Shown here: piece by piece, positions 22,152 through 34,900 of the stretch
Position numbering within the stretch: the first letter of the stretch is position 1
Layout: every line of letters starts with the position of its first letter
Assembly (NCBI GenBank): GCA_020466095.1
Contig: CM035807.1
Coordinates: 77,269,367 to 77,333,366 of the forward strand
Length of the DNA stretch: 64,000 nucleotides
Source of the DNA: Chlorops oryzae
Taxonomy: Eukaryota > Arthropoda > Insecta > Diptera > Chloropidae
Direction of reading: 5' to 3'
The notes under the pieces: model-generated
The model's database searches: none
What the model was told of the DNA's origin: nothing
The model's input: the letters and a program-made list of their open reading frames with translations, nothing else
Translations under genes and position numbers: made by a program

Positions 22152-23258
22152 GGCATAAAGCTGCAATCATTCATGGCATAAGTCGGCATAACAGAACATA
22201 ACATAACATAAAATAACATAAGCGCTTTTTGAGTAGTCAGTGAAGACATAAAAAACATAAGAGCACAGAAGAGGCAATGTTGCAATTTGCGCACATTGCG
22301 GAAAGGGGCAAAAATGATTTTCACAATTTCTCAAGAAATAATTAACAAACGCTTTTAAATCAGTTCGGAACGTGCCGAAAAGTAATAAAATATATTTTGC
22401 TTTAATAAAAAATTATATGCTTAATACTATTATAATATATTACAACATTAGTAATTGTGGCTTTTCAAGATTTTCATAAAACGGGCAAATGTGGCAGCTT
22501 TGGGAAGGAGTTGGCAGCACAAATTCAAATCAGCTGGCTCGAACTTACATAAGACGGCATAAGAAAAATCTGTTTTCTACAGCTTCTTCTGTTCTGTTAT
22601 GTTATGTTATGCCATCACTGACCACTTGCATACAACATGTATTGAATAGATAGAACCAGCTGATTATGCTATGTTATGCTATGCCGTCTTATGCCATGAA
22701 TGATTGCAGCTTAAGACGGCATAGCATAACATAGCATAATCAGCTGGTTCTATCTATTCAATACATTTTGTATGCAAGTGGTCAGTGATGGCATAACATA
22801 ACATAACAGAACAGAAGAAGCTGTAGAAAACAGATTTTTCTTATGCCGTCTTATGTAAGTTCGAGCCAGCTGATTTGAATTTGTGCTGCCAACTCCTTCC
22901 CAAAGCTGCCACATTTGCCCTTTTTATGAAAATCTTGAAAAGCCACAACTACTAATTTTGTAATATATTAAAATAGTATTAAGCATATAACTTTTTTATT
23001 AAAGCAAATATATATTTATTATGTACACTTTCGGCATGTCCGAACTGATTTTACAAGCGTTTGTTAATTATTTCTTGAGAAATTGTGGAAATGATTTTTC
23101 CCCCTTTCCGCAATGTGCGCAAATTGCAACATTGCCTCTTCTGTGCTCTTATGTTTTCTTATGTCTTCACTGAGTACTCAAAAAGCGCTTATGTTATTTT
23201 ATGTTATATTATGTTATGTTATGCCGTCTTATGCCATGAATGATTGCAGCTTTATGGC
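22152..23258. mobile_element. 1.1-kb near-perfect palindrome (foldback element)
   Basis: The left arm 22152-22691 and right arm 22712-23258 are inverted copies of about 540 bp with only scattered differences, separated by a 20-bp spacer. The ends read GCTGCAATCATTCATGGCAT (left) and its reverse complement (right). The same end motif also occurs in the spacer, so each arm with its spacer looks like a complete element bounded by TIRs that start with that motif. ACATA tandem motifs follow the ends. There is no open frame of note in either arm. An extra partial copy of the end motif precedes the left arm at 22130-22151. The high arm identity implies recent formation or gene conversion. Confidence 0.85.
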
Positions 23259-23704
23259 AAAATCAAAAACGTAGCACGCCCCCGAGAAATTCAGGGTCCG
23301 GTCTAACAAATCTTTTCAAATCTTGTAACATGTACCAAAATGTTTGGTATAACTCATATACATGTTTAAGTGTTCGTCAAAAATTTTTTGTTAAAACTCA
23401 TTTTTTTCGACTTAAATATGGTTTTTATATAATATCAAAAATCTTTACGTGAAATTTTCCTTTTGTTCTTCAACAACGCTAAAGAAGAGCACTCATGCGT
23501 CGAATATGACCGAATGTTTGTTTACAAAACAGAACAGCTGATATGAACTTTTCAGTGATGTAGAAAAAATTCTAGCTCGATACCAAACTAATGGCTGAAG
23601 TACTTATAACAAATCATGCTAAAATGAATACAACTACTTATTTTTCGAACTCCTCTCTTGAAAAGGGCACAGTATTGCATAATCTTTCATCAAAAACCTA
23701 AAAG

Positions 23705-25163
23705 GTTGTATACTAGGCTTATAACTATTTTTAAGAATCATTTTTACATGGTACCACACGATAGATAACGTTGTAAAAATAACATTTGAAATAGTTTTGG
23801 AGGCTTTGATGACAAAAACCTTCCCCACCGCAAGCAATGAAGTTTTTGATGAATTTCGGAGTTTTTGTCAAATAGTTCTTAAATTAGTGATCTTATGCTT
23901 GTCAAATGGTCGGCGACCCCTATTATTTTTAACGAATACAAATTTCTTCCATAGATTTTAAAAGTCTGTTTTGCATTTTTTTTTACAAGTTACAGTCCAA
24001 AAGTTGATTTTCCCCAAATTTTGTTCTTATAAAATGTGGGTTAACCTTTGGTTTTAGAGAGTTAATCACTATCAGCAACCCTCAATATTTTCTAGTCAGC
24101 TATATTTTTTTCATACAACACAAAGCGCTATCTTGCCGTTTTAGATCACTTCCCATACAAAAGTGCAAAAAAAAAAAAAATTGAAATAGTAAATTGAAGT
24201 ATTTTGGGTTAGGTATATAGATGGCTTTGATTTAAAAATTATTCGTTGTCCTCGTCATTCGTCTCCAAATATTTCATACAATTTTGTATCGGAACTGATA
24301 ACTTACGACCATCTTAAAAAGAATTACAAACAAAATAATCAAAGATTGAAAATGGATAACATTAAATGGCGCGACGATATGCAATATTTGTTTGAGCTTG
24401 GCGCTGCATTCAGACACTATGAAAACCTCAACGAGTTTCCATTTATCAATTTCAAACACTTGCCTTCGATAAGCAATGCTCGTTGGAATTCTAGAGCCAT
24501 ATAGTCCATATTAGCTTTTATTCTTATTCCAAAATACCAAACTCAACTTCTGCCAATTTGCAAGTTTATATGTGGCGCATGGTACGATATTTGGTTTTCT
24601 AATCACTGCTTTCATAAAGATGATTTTTCTACTTTGGAGCGATCCCTTATCGCATTTGAAAAGGCACACGCCTGCCTCTTAAATCACTGGATACTTGAAG
24701 AATCAGCAATTTTAAACCAGCAACGTAGCAACATATGCGCAGAACGCGCCATAAAACTTAACCAGGATATATTTCCATTGTATAAAACACCTCGTACTGT
24801 AAATTTGAAATTCATTACTTACAATAAATAGATTCCAAAAAATTTATTAAAAAAAACTAAATTTGTATTGAGAGTGGTTTGTATCGCAGAGATAGAGCTT
24901 AATGTCGTATGACAAAAAGATGCATATTTAAAAAATAATATAGGTCTCAGGAACATTTCACCTACCTAAAATGCCTGCTTCGAAAGTTAAGTCGGAAAAA
25001 CACTAAAATTTTACTCCTAAACAACTTCATTGCTTACGGTGGGGAAGGTTTTTGTCATCAAAGCCTCCAAAACTATTTCAAATGTTATTTTTACAACGTT
25101 ATCTATCGTGTGGTACCATGTAAAAATGATTCTAAAAAAAAGTCATAAGCCTATTGTATACTA
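23705..25163. mobile_element. Inverted-repeat element carrying a broken ORF
   Basis: About 145 bp at the left (23705-23850) is repeated inverted at the right (25022-25163). The shared part contains CATGGTACCACACGATAGAT, then AACGTTGTAAAAATAACATT, then TTTGATGACAAAAACCTTCC. The interior of about 1.2 kb carries the coding remnant described in the next entry. The structure of long terminal inverted repeats around one ORF is that of a DNA transposon. The superfamily is not recognised and the target duplication is unclear. Confidence 0.65.
24193..24831 (+). pseudogene. Unrecognised transposon protein, one internal stop
   Basis: One reading frame is open from 24193 to 24501, is interrupted by a single TAG at 24502, and is open again to the TAG at 24829. 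That gives about 210 codons with coding-like composition. Notable stretches are ITYDHLKKNYKQNNQRLK, WRDDMQYLFELGAAFRHYEN, FPFINFKHLPSISNARWNSR, CKFICGAWYDIWFSNHC and QQRSNICAERAIKLNQDIF. The aromatic and cysteine pattern and the ...ARWNSRAI / WYDIWFSNHCF order suggest the C-terminal part of a transposase, but I could not match it to hAT, mariner, piggyBac, P or Harbinger. The 5' part of the gene appears deleted. It lies between the two inverted repeats of the element at 23705-25163. Confidence 0.55.
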
Positions 25164-25599
25164 AAAAGAAAACATTAAAAAATTTCAACGCAAGAAAGCT
25201 TAGTTACAAAATTGAGTGAGTACTCAAAACATTCTAGCATCACTAATTCGGTTGTTGTTGGGAGTGCCACATATAGTAATATATGAGTGTGATTCAGACT
25301 TCTGCCGGGTGAGGTCTATGTCGCTTACTTTCTCAATGTTTCATATTTTTTTTTTTGTAAACATTGTGCGCGCTTAATTGCGGAAGCATAAGCAAAAAAA
25401 GAAACAAATTTGTGCTTAATATAAAAGTATTAAATGAATTTTATACGCAGAAATAATAATCTCAATTTTCGAATGTCTATAAAAACGGTTTCTTATTGGA
25501 ACGCGCATACGCCAATCAGCATCCTGCATTTGTATCCTTTATTAACAATATTCTGCTTATCTCCTTTTAAACACATACCAAATAATAAAAATAAGTAAT

Positions 25600-25902
25600 T
25601 TGATGTGTATACGCAAAACTTGAAAATTCGATTTTGTACTACCTTCGTTTTGGTCCTTTTTCCGGTTTTGGACAACAACAACAACAACAACGAAAAAACG
25701 ATACCAACGACACCGCCGAACGAAAACAACAACGAAGGCGTTATGAAAAATTCTTTCGTGTTCTCTTATCTCTTCCCTTTCGTGCAATCAAAAACACGCC
25801 TTCATGAGAGTATACTCAAGGCTGCAAGAATCCTACGTTAAACCCGATTTGTGCTATAAATTAAACATTCCTTTTACATAACCACAACAAAACGAAAAAG
25901 AT
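25600..25902 (+). promoter_or_regulatory. Probable Ziz 5' leader
   Basis: The 230 bp before the ATG are rich in CAACAA and GAACGAAAACAACAAC repeats and contain one short upstream frame. CAA-rich leaders of this kind are common in fly genes. The transcription start was not identified. Confidence 0.35.
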
Positions 25903-28900
25903 ATGACTGAGCGTAAGTTCACACGAGGGCTCAACAGGCCGGGAATGGCCGCTCAATTGCGAGAAACTGTTTCGCAGGTGGTCCGCAACAGTGCAGTCTT
26001 GGTAAGTGTAATTCTAGTTCGTAGTATGTCAGTAGGCATGATGCTCTGGAGTCAATCGATTGGTTACTGTAAAGACAATTTCTTGGCACCATTGAAACAA
26101 TTTCCTACTGGGCTCACATTCGCATTGCACCCCGGAGCGCAAAAACTTGCCCCTACACACATACATATATGTAGATACATAGATATTCTTCCTTTCAAGG
26201 ATACCCGATGTCACATGATGTCAACTCCTTTCGTTCTCTGCCTTGCTGTCGTACTTCGTTGCTTTTGTTGCATTATCTATCCTTGTTGCCAGGTGCACTT
26301 CACATTTCACTGTCAGGCGCTAGTTTTCTTATGTGCCGGGTAGTCCACCCCCTTTTGGCTTTGGGAGTCAATGACTTTTGCAAGGAATTTGATTACGCGA
26401 ATCACATTATGAGACTGCATCCTTATTGAATTGAAATTTCCTCTTAAAGTTATAATTTCGCCGATGATTCGGTTGAAAGGACATTGCTGGCAGAGTACCT
26501 ATTAAATTTTGTCTTCGTTTTGAGTCAAATTTAGAACGAAAAATCATTTTCGCAAGAAAATTTCCACAATTTTCCTAATTGAACGAATTTTTTCTCTCAG
26601 CCTGACACTAGCGCACCATCAACCGTTGTGGCTTGGAATCCCATCTGCGGTTGAAATAAAATTGAATATTCTCCTATGTATTTTTATTTACCTGAGTGTG
26701 ACTATCGCACTTTCTCTCGAAGTTTTGTGGTTTTATGCTTTTTATGTTTTCGTAAATAAACTAAAGAAATCTCTCAACGAAGTCACCAAAAAGATGGCGC
26801 AATTGTTTTTTCTTTTTAAGTATTTTTTCTTGTATTGATTATTTTTCTGACGAACAACGCTTTTCAGGAAAAACGGAAAATGTATTTTATGAAAAAAATA
26901 TGAAAATAGAAATTCATCTTTTGGGACTTGAGAGAAATCTCCAAACCTACATCATCCAATTCAAACGAAAACAATTAAGAGAGCTACGGTTGGTCGAGTC
27001 CGACTTTGATATAACCAGATTTCCGATGAGATTGGTACACTTATTCCAATCAGTTATCGGAGAATACACAGTCGATCTTCGAGGCTTTGAATCAGAAGTT
27101 TTTTCGTCTTTCCGCACGGAAGTTAGGAAAAATCTCCCGTTTTTGGGTGTGACAGTGGGCGGATCACGTCCAATCTTCAAATACTCCTGCCGTTCATTAT
27201 ATATTGATTTCGAAGCTTCAAACTTTTAAGCAAGTTACGTTGGAACATTTTTTCTGCGATAGTGTGTGTGTGGGCATGGTTGTGTCAGGAAAATGTCTCT
27301 TCTAGACCTTTGCTAGTGCATCAAATGTCAATGAAAAGTGTGAGAGTATATGAGCTAAACTTCTCTTTCTTTATATAGCGAATCAACAGATTCCTATTTT
27401 GTTGCATTTTTGGTCCCATTTTGGTGACTCTTTTCTGCAACGAAAGTTTTTATTCTAGAAGAACAATAATTAATTTATTGCTGTGAAATTTAATTTTCAA
27501 GCGATGCTTGAGAAAGGCATCCATAAGCGACTTTTTGCTGACGTACGTTTCGACCTGCCGTCAGGGGGTCTCATCAGAGCAATTTTTACGGATTGGCTGA
27601 CTATTGAGTCAAATTTCGGTTTGAGTATTAGAACTACCTTTGACTGCAATTCATGCCCTTGAATTGTAGCATCAGGAATGACTCTTAAATGGAAGATCTA
27701 ACTAAAGCTTTGAAGCTTGAAGCACGCCCATACTCACTGAGGAGCATCTCTAGATCCAACATGTCTACAACTGATTGGGTCCGCGATTTCCAAAGACATC
27801 CGAGCACAGACGGAAGTACGGATGGACAGACGGACACGTCTAAATCAACTCGCCTTTCGACTGTGATCAAGAACATCCATATATACATTTGTATGCCTAT
27901 ACCTGTGGAGCTTATTTCAAGCTGTTACAAGATCTGCACAAAACTAATATACCCTGCTGAAGCTGCGAGCAAGAAGAGGGGGGATTTCTTTGGAAAACGT
28001 GAAAAAGCAAATTTTCGTGCAATATTTTTGTATTCCTAAAGGCTCAGCTAGTCGTAACTTAAATGTTCTTAAGAATTTCTTTCGCATGTATCGACATATT
28101 TACGTCATGTTAAGTTTTCACCTACTTGTTTTTGGAAATATTTAAAAATGTGCGACCACAGACCGAATCAGTTGAGTCACAAAGTCAAGTAAAATTTTCA
28201 CGACTAACTGAGGCTTTGGTTTTGGCAGAAGTTCAAAAAATTTTTGTCATAATTTCAAAATATATTTTTACATGTCTGCAGTTGAAAATGAACAACGAAA
28301 GTGTAAAGGAAAGACCAAAACTTTTTTTTTGTTGAATAGAAAATTGGTTATCATTTTGATTGACAAAAGTTTTCTTTGAGAAGCCCATCAAGATATTTCT
28401 TGGAGGTATTCGTTTGTTATTTGGGTATAAAATGAAGTTTAGACGGGAAATTTTATTTTGTCAATTTAATTGGTGCATAAAAATGATGCAAATGAGAAGC
28501 TTTCTGCAGCTATTCAATATTATTGACTTCCCTATTTTCTATTAAAATACACCGGCTGTGAATATTTCGAGATATAAAACCTTTTAACCAACGATAGTTA
28601 AAAAACGCATTGAAATCGTATTAAAAAAAATGTTTCGAAGAAAAGAAACGTCATCTCAATTACAACCTATTAATGAAGCTATGATAGTTGCCTTATGAGG
28701 CAACATTTTCCAGTTTGAACGACTGCCTAAATTCCAAAATATCTTGTCTAACTAAATACGTTCGTACAGTTCATTTATTTAAGTATCAATTTCTTTTCCT
28801 TTTATCCTTTAAAAATCGGGCTAAGAAAATTCTTTAAAAGATACTTCGTAATAGACACACGAAATTCCCGACAAAATTCTATATACTCATTGAAGTTAAT

Positions 28901-31900
28901 TAATTTGTAATTAACGTATTTGACTCTGAGTTAAGTAGAGTCGGTCCGTTCGTGTCTACCTTTCGAAACATAACTCGCTTCAATTTTCCTAAAGAAAATT
29001 TTTAATGAATCGGGTCAGCGAAGTCAAAACTTTACACTTTCAATAAAAGAAATCACTCGTACATACATACATACATACATAACTATCAAGGGATCAATTG
29101 ATGCTCAGTTAATGAGTCTTCCATCAAACACAACTTAACTTAACAATACTTAAGAAGTTGATTCCTCGACCACATACAAAATTTACAATTGCATTCAGTC
29201 AAGACTTTCTGAACTTTTTGTCCCGATCGGTCGTGGTGTAACTTAAACAATCTTTCAATCTGTCGTAGTTCAAGTGCAAATGCTGAAGAAAAATGAAAAA
29301 CTCTCCAAAAAAAAAGGAAAAAAATTCTTAAACGCGGAACATTTTGAATATTCTATTCATAAAAATATTTCATTTCGCACGCTCTTTTGTAAAGCATTCG
29401 CGTCTCGGAAATCCAATCGCATGCAAAATAATTTAATTTCACTAAAGCGCTCCGCTGAAAGCGGTGATTTTAATTTAATAATGCACAAAAAAGAACATTT
29501 TAATTATGAGCAGCAAACTGAAACGAAACGAAAGAGCTTTTTCTTTAATAATTAATTTCTTTTTTGCGTGATTTGAAAGCGCGACGTCGCACAGTGTCGC
29601 GAGTCCATACATTTTAGGGAAGGAGTGCTCGCATAATGATGAAACTTAGCACCGATAATTCTTTTGACCAAACTAAGTTTTATCAAAGCCGGCCATGCCC
29701 ACCGCCCACTCCCTATACAACCCAAATTGATTTTTTTCTGCAAATGGGAGGTAATCAACGAAAATGGTTGAAATTTGGCACAGTGCTTCATTACATTGAA
29801 ATACAGACCTCTGGGTAATTTTATTAAAATCGGCCACGCCCACCGCTCATTCTTCATACAACCCAAAACGTTTTATTCTCACTAAATTTTGTTTAGGCAT
29901 GGTGGAATAATGATGAAAACGGATTGTTGCGCATCGAACCGCATATTGAGACATACCTACCTATTTTTAGGGGTATTTTATTAAAAAATAAAATAAATGA
30001 AAAATTTAGAAGGATGATTCGCGGTGCGGATTTCCGGTATTCGCAAATTTACATATTTGAGCTTTTTTTTTTTGGTTTATTGGGTAAAACCCATTTTCAA
30101 AAGAAAAACCCCTTTTTAAGGAAAAAAAAGTTTTCTTTTTAATTTGCAAAAAAATTAAATAAAAAAACTCTTTCAACTAGTGTTAAAATTATGAAAATCG
30201 AGAGAGGGGGGGGAAAGTTATAGCATTTTAAAATTTCAGTTCACAAAAGATAAATACACAAATAAAGATGCATGTCTAAAAAGCCTTGACTTTGACCATG
30301 CCTAGAAGCCACATTTATCATTATTTTTCAAGTTCAAGTTTTTTCTCAACTATAGTTCTGTAACAAAACTGCATTTAAAGAATTTTAAATTTCAAACTTA
30401 GATTTTTTTATTTTTGTCCCCTTTCGTTACACTGTGCGTCGTCGTTTGGTATGAGCGTCAGCCTTGTTTGAGAGCTTATCAGTTTAAGTAATAAAACGAT
30501 GATGTATTTTCATTGATGATAATTATTTGTAATCTTTTGTTTTAATAATTTAAACGGCTTTTAGGCCCGATGTGCAATCGAATAAGTCTTTTTTTGGAAA
30601 CCATTTGGAATTGATCTAATTTAGGACTTGATCGCATTTCAAATTATGTACATACATATGTACATATGTGCTACCTAAAATGGTTAATGGCAAGCCTTGC
30701 CTTTAGAACTAAACATGACAAATTTTTTCCTTAGAAAGTGGAAATAAGCACAAAAGAAGACCCCAAAATGGATAAAAGAATGCAAATGAAATAGAAAATT
30801 TCGTCCATCAATGCCGACAAGTTTACGGGAGGTCTTTATTCAATTACACAGTGCAACCCGTAAATTGTGCACAAAAATTTGACACCATTTCCTGAAAGTA
30901 CTCGGTGAATATAGAAACTTCTCATACTTGGTTTGCTCAGATTGTCTAAATTTATTTTTAAAATCGATCTCAAAAATTGTGGCCGAGAATTAAGTTGCGC
31001 ACTTACTTATGACTATATCTAAATTTTTCTTTTTCCTATCTATGACAAAGTTCTAGCTCTAGTTCTAGACTCGAACAAAATATTTGTAGCGCATATCGAT
31101 TCAAAAAAAAAATCCATCTAATTGGTACAAATTGCAAAAATCTGAGATATTTTAGGTCTTTTGCACCTTTTTTTAACTTTTCTGGCCCATACCCAAGCAG
31201 CAAAATAGAGCGATTCGACCAGCAGCAAGTCGAATCGACCTATTTTGGTTGAAAATACCCTATTTCTGACCTATTTTCCGGCCTTAAATATGACCTAACT
31301 TAAAAGTCCGTTTCGAAGGTCCAAATTACCTCTATTCTACCTATTTCATGACTTCAAAGTCGCTTCGACTTCCAAGTCGATTTTTGGTCGAAAATAGGTA
31401 AAAAATTCCCTATTGAGTGACTTAAAATTGACTTTACTTTGAATTCCAAATTAGGTAATTTTTCAAGGCAAACAGACCAATTTTTTGACTAAAATTCGAC
31501 TTTAAAGTCCGTTTGACTTATAGGGCGAAATAGGGTCAAAAGTTGACTTATTTTGTTGCATGCTTCGACTTCAAAGTCGAGCGGACTTGATTTTCGGACT
31601 TCATAGTCGGTTTGACTTTAAAGTCGAAATAGGTCAAAATAGGTCGAGCTCCGCCATGTTTTTCGAATGGCAAATTGAGAATTATTCTTCTGCATATGTT
31701 TTTTCTTTAAGAAAAACAATTTTTTTCAAGCAATATTTATTTAATTTCCATCAATGAGAAAGCCCCTTAAAAATGAAGAAGTAGAAGGAACACTTTCACG
31801 AAAAATCTCAGCGGGCATATGTTTTTGGGACTTATTAAGCGCAAAATAATTTTTAATGAAGTCCATATTTTATTTATTATTTATTTCTTAAGACACACGA

Positions 31901-34900
31901 AGAAGAAAATCTCTCGTTCATTTCTGCTTTCGAGTAATGCGAATGACTGAGTAAGATATTATGTATTTATATCTTTCTCTGTTACTCTCTCTCTCACTTT
32001 TTTCGTTTCCTTTTACGTTCTCTTTCGTTTTACTCATAAGTCCAATTAGGTCGAAAATTGGTCATTGCGACTTCTTTTCGACTAATATTAGGTAAACGGA
32101 CTTCTTTTCGCCCTGACTTTGAAGTCGAAATGCCCTATTATGACCTATTATTACCGCCAATCGACTTCCAATCTATTCCCCACTTACGTCGACTCGACGT
32201 CGAATCGACGTAATTTCGACCTATTTAGGTTAGGTCAAGTAATTATTCTGACCTAATATAGGTAAGAATTTACCAATTTTCGACCTATTTTGCTACTTGG
32301 GTAGCTCCCAAGCCAATAAGAATTTTTTGAAAATTTTTGGATTCAAATATAGAAAAATTATAGCTAAACAACTTCTTCAAGCACACGAACTGCATGAGAA
32401 GACAGAAAACAGCACCCCTCTCTCTTCCTCGGTCCTCTCTCTTCCTCAAAACAATATGTGTCTCCGGCGATTGTCGCTTAGTATGGAATAGGTCTTAGTG
32501 GGACGTCGCCTTCTTGCGCCACTGGCAAACAAATAATAAAGTTCTTAGACCTTGAATAGTTTGAAGGGTTGGGAAAGCTTGAGGAAGAAAGATGAAAAGT
32601 TTTCGTTTATCAAATCAACAATAAGAAATTTCAAATTCTAAATAGCGTCCCTTCAACATCTAATCTCAACGTGTAATCGCTCCGTATTTGAGAGTCTAAC
32701 ATAGAGAAAATAAACACGACCAGCTGCTTCCAAACGTTAGCGATGAAATTGCCCCAAAAAACTTCTTTGGGTTATCAAATTTTTGCCTTTCAACGAAGAA
32801 CTCCCCAAGAACTCCTCCCTACTAAAGCGTATGAAACATTTCAAATCCAAAATAAATAAAAAGTTTTCGACTTTTGTATGCTTAAGTAATGTATTTCCTT
32901 AAAGAATGACGTTAAGAACAGTGGCTCTGGGATAACGTAGGATATGCGTGCTATGCTCTTTATCCCAGGGTCTGAGGTTCGAATCCCAGCACAGGTGAAA
33001 CGGAGTGAAATGTTCCAAGCCTAGCACTGGTTTTTCAAAAAATCGCAAGTTAGGGGCACACTACATAAAAAGACATATACACTCACACATATGACCGCCA
33101 CTGCAACATAAATAAATACATACATACGTTAAGAACACTTAAGCTTGACATTGCATACCAAGAGCTTCGGAAATAATTTTGAGTATTTCAAATGTGATTA
33201 TAGCACGACCTCTCAAAGAAATACCAAAAAAGAATTTCCATTAACAAAATTAAATAAACCGTTTGACTTTACAACGCCCTTAAGTAAAAAATAAAAAAAC
33301 GCCGAAGGCTAATTGCTTCTCATTACGAATTTCAGTCTCGCTTCAAATTTGAATTTTGTGCTTTCGATTGAAGCGCCGGTTTTAAGCCTCATTAAAATGT
33401 TATTGTGAAACTGTAAGAGCATCAAATCAAATGTATAAATTTCCAAACAATTCGTTCCGTACATATAAAAATTATTTGAACACCAAAAAAAGTTCACGAA
33501 CATTGGCAAGTAGAAAGAATTTAGAGTAAACCCAAAGGTTCATAAACAGTGATATCTTATGGGGCTATAAAGAAAGATAGAAAGACATTCAAGTTTTATG
33601 GAAATCAGCAAGAGCGTCAAGTTTATATGTTTAAAAACAAGAAACGAGAAAAAAAAAATGTGGAAAAATGCCGTTCCTAAGCCGTTCCTACACTTTGTTT
33701 TTAAATGTAAAATAAAGCAATAATTCCTTCAATTCAAACCACAAAGTCAAATTATGTGCTTTCAACTCTGACATAAAGCTTCCCACAAGCGCTTCAACAA
33801 ATCCATCAATTGGTAGAAAAAATTTTGAAAACTTGCAATCTGTTTGTCACCCAATCAACAAACACACAATTTTACGTCGGTTTCAACCGATTGATGGATT
33901 TTTTGAAGCGTTTCTGGGCTTCTTAGCCTGTAGTTTCTAACGGTTGAAAAGAATTGCACGAACGACTTTATCAAAAGGGATCTTTCTTCTGCGGATTATG
34001 TACAGGCGCGCAGCCAGGGGGGAGGGGGTGGGGGCGGGGTTTGGGTTGGGGGTTCAACCCCCCTCCCCCAAATTAAGGAAAAAATACACCACACATCCGC
34101 TTACATTTCTACACCGCCGTCCTACAAACTCTTTTATTAAGTTTTATGATGCAATAATTTTAGCTCTTGACCGAATTTCCTCTTGGAATGATCAAAATAT
34201 GTCAAGTCCGTCTAATTTATTAAAATGTGCCTTACAAAAAGGCGAATTTCTTATATCTCTTCATTGTATAAACCAAGTTTTTAGTTACACATTTGTTTAA
34301 TGTAAATATTTACAAGGTAGAAACATTGATCTCAAATATGCTGTTGTCCTAGCAGATATATGCTTAGAGAATATTCAAACCTTAAAAAGAAATGCTGAGG
34401 AAGAATTTCAGAAATTGTTTAAAAACGCTGAGAAGCAAGCTTTATCAAGCGGACTTACTTTGCAAAAACCTAGGCTCGCACATTCTCAGGACCACGAAGC
34501 ACATTTTCATACTAAAAGTGTTGAATATTATTATCGTATTTACCTTTTGTGGATGCATTTATTGTCAACTTAACCAATCGCTTTTCAAAACACAAGGATA
34601 TTCTTCTTGGTTTTCAAGTTTTATTTCCTCAAAGCGATACTGCAAAAGTTGATGATTTTTTAGACAAATTTAAAAAACTCTTTCAGTTTTATCAAGATGA
34701 TTTAGAGGAAAATTTTGATGATTCAAAAATGGAGCTCACTGTTTGGTATAAATTAATTAATAATTTAGAAAAAAATGAAAGACCAAAAACAGTGTTTGAC
34801 GCTATAAAATTTTGTAAAAAAGATATTTTACCAAATATTTTTAATTTATTAACTATTTTGGCTACTCTTCCAATAACCACATGTGAAAATGAGAGATCGT

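Noticed and set aside
26900..27229. 109-codon plus-strand frame starting at ATG
   Set aside because: No recognisable family, an equally open opposite-strand frame, no poly(A) signal nearby, and it lies inside Ziz intron 1.
29274..29555. Lys-rich 93-codon frame
   Set aside because: A product of A-rich sequence with no conserved motif.
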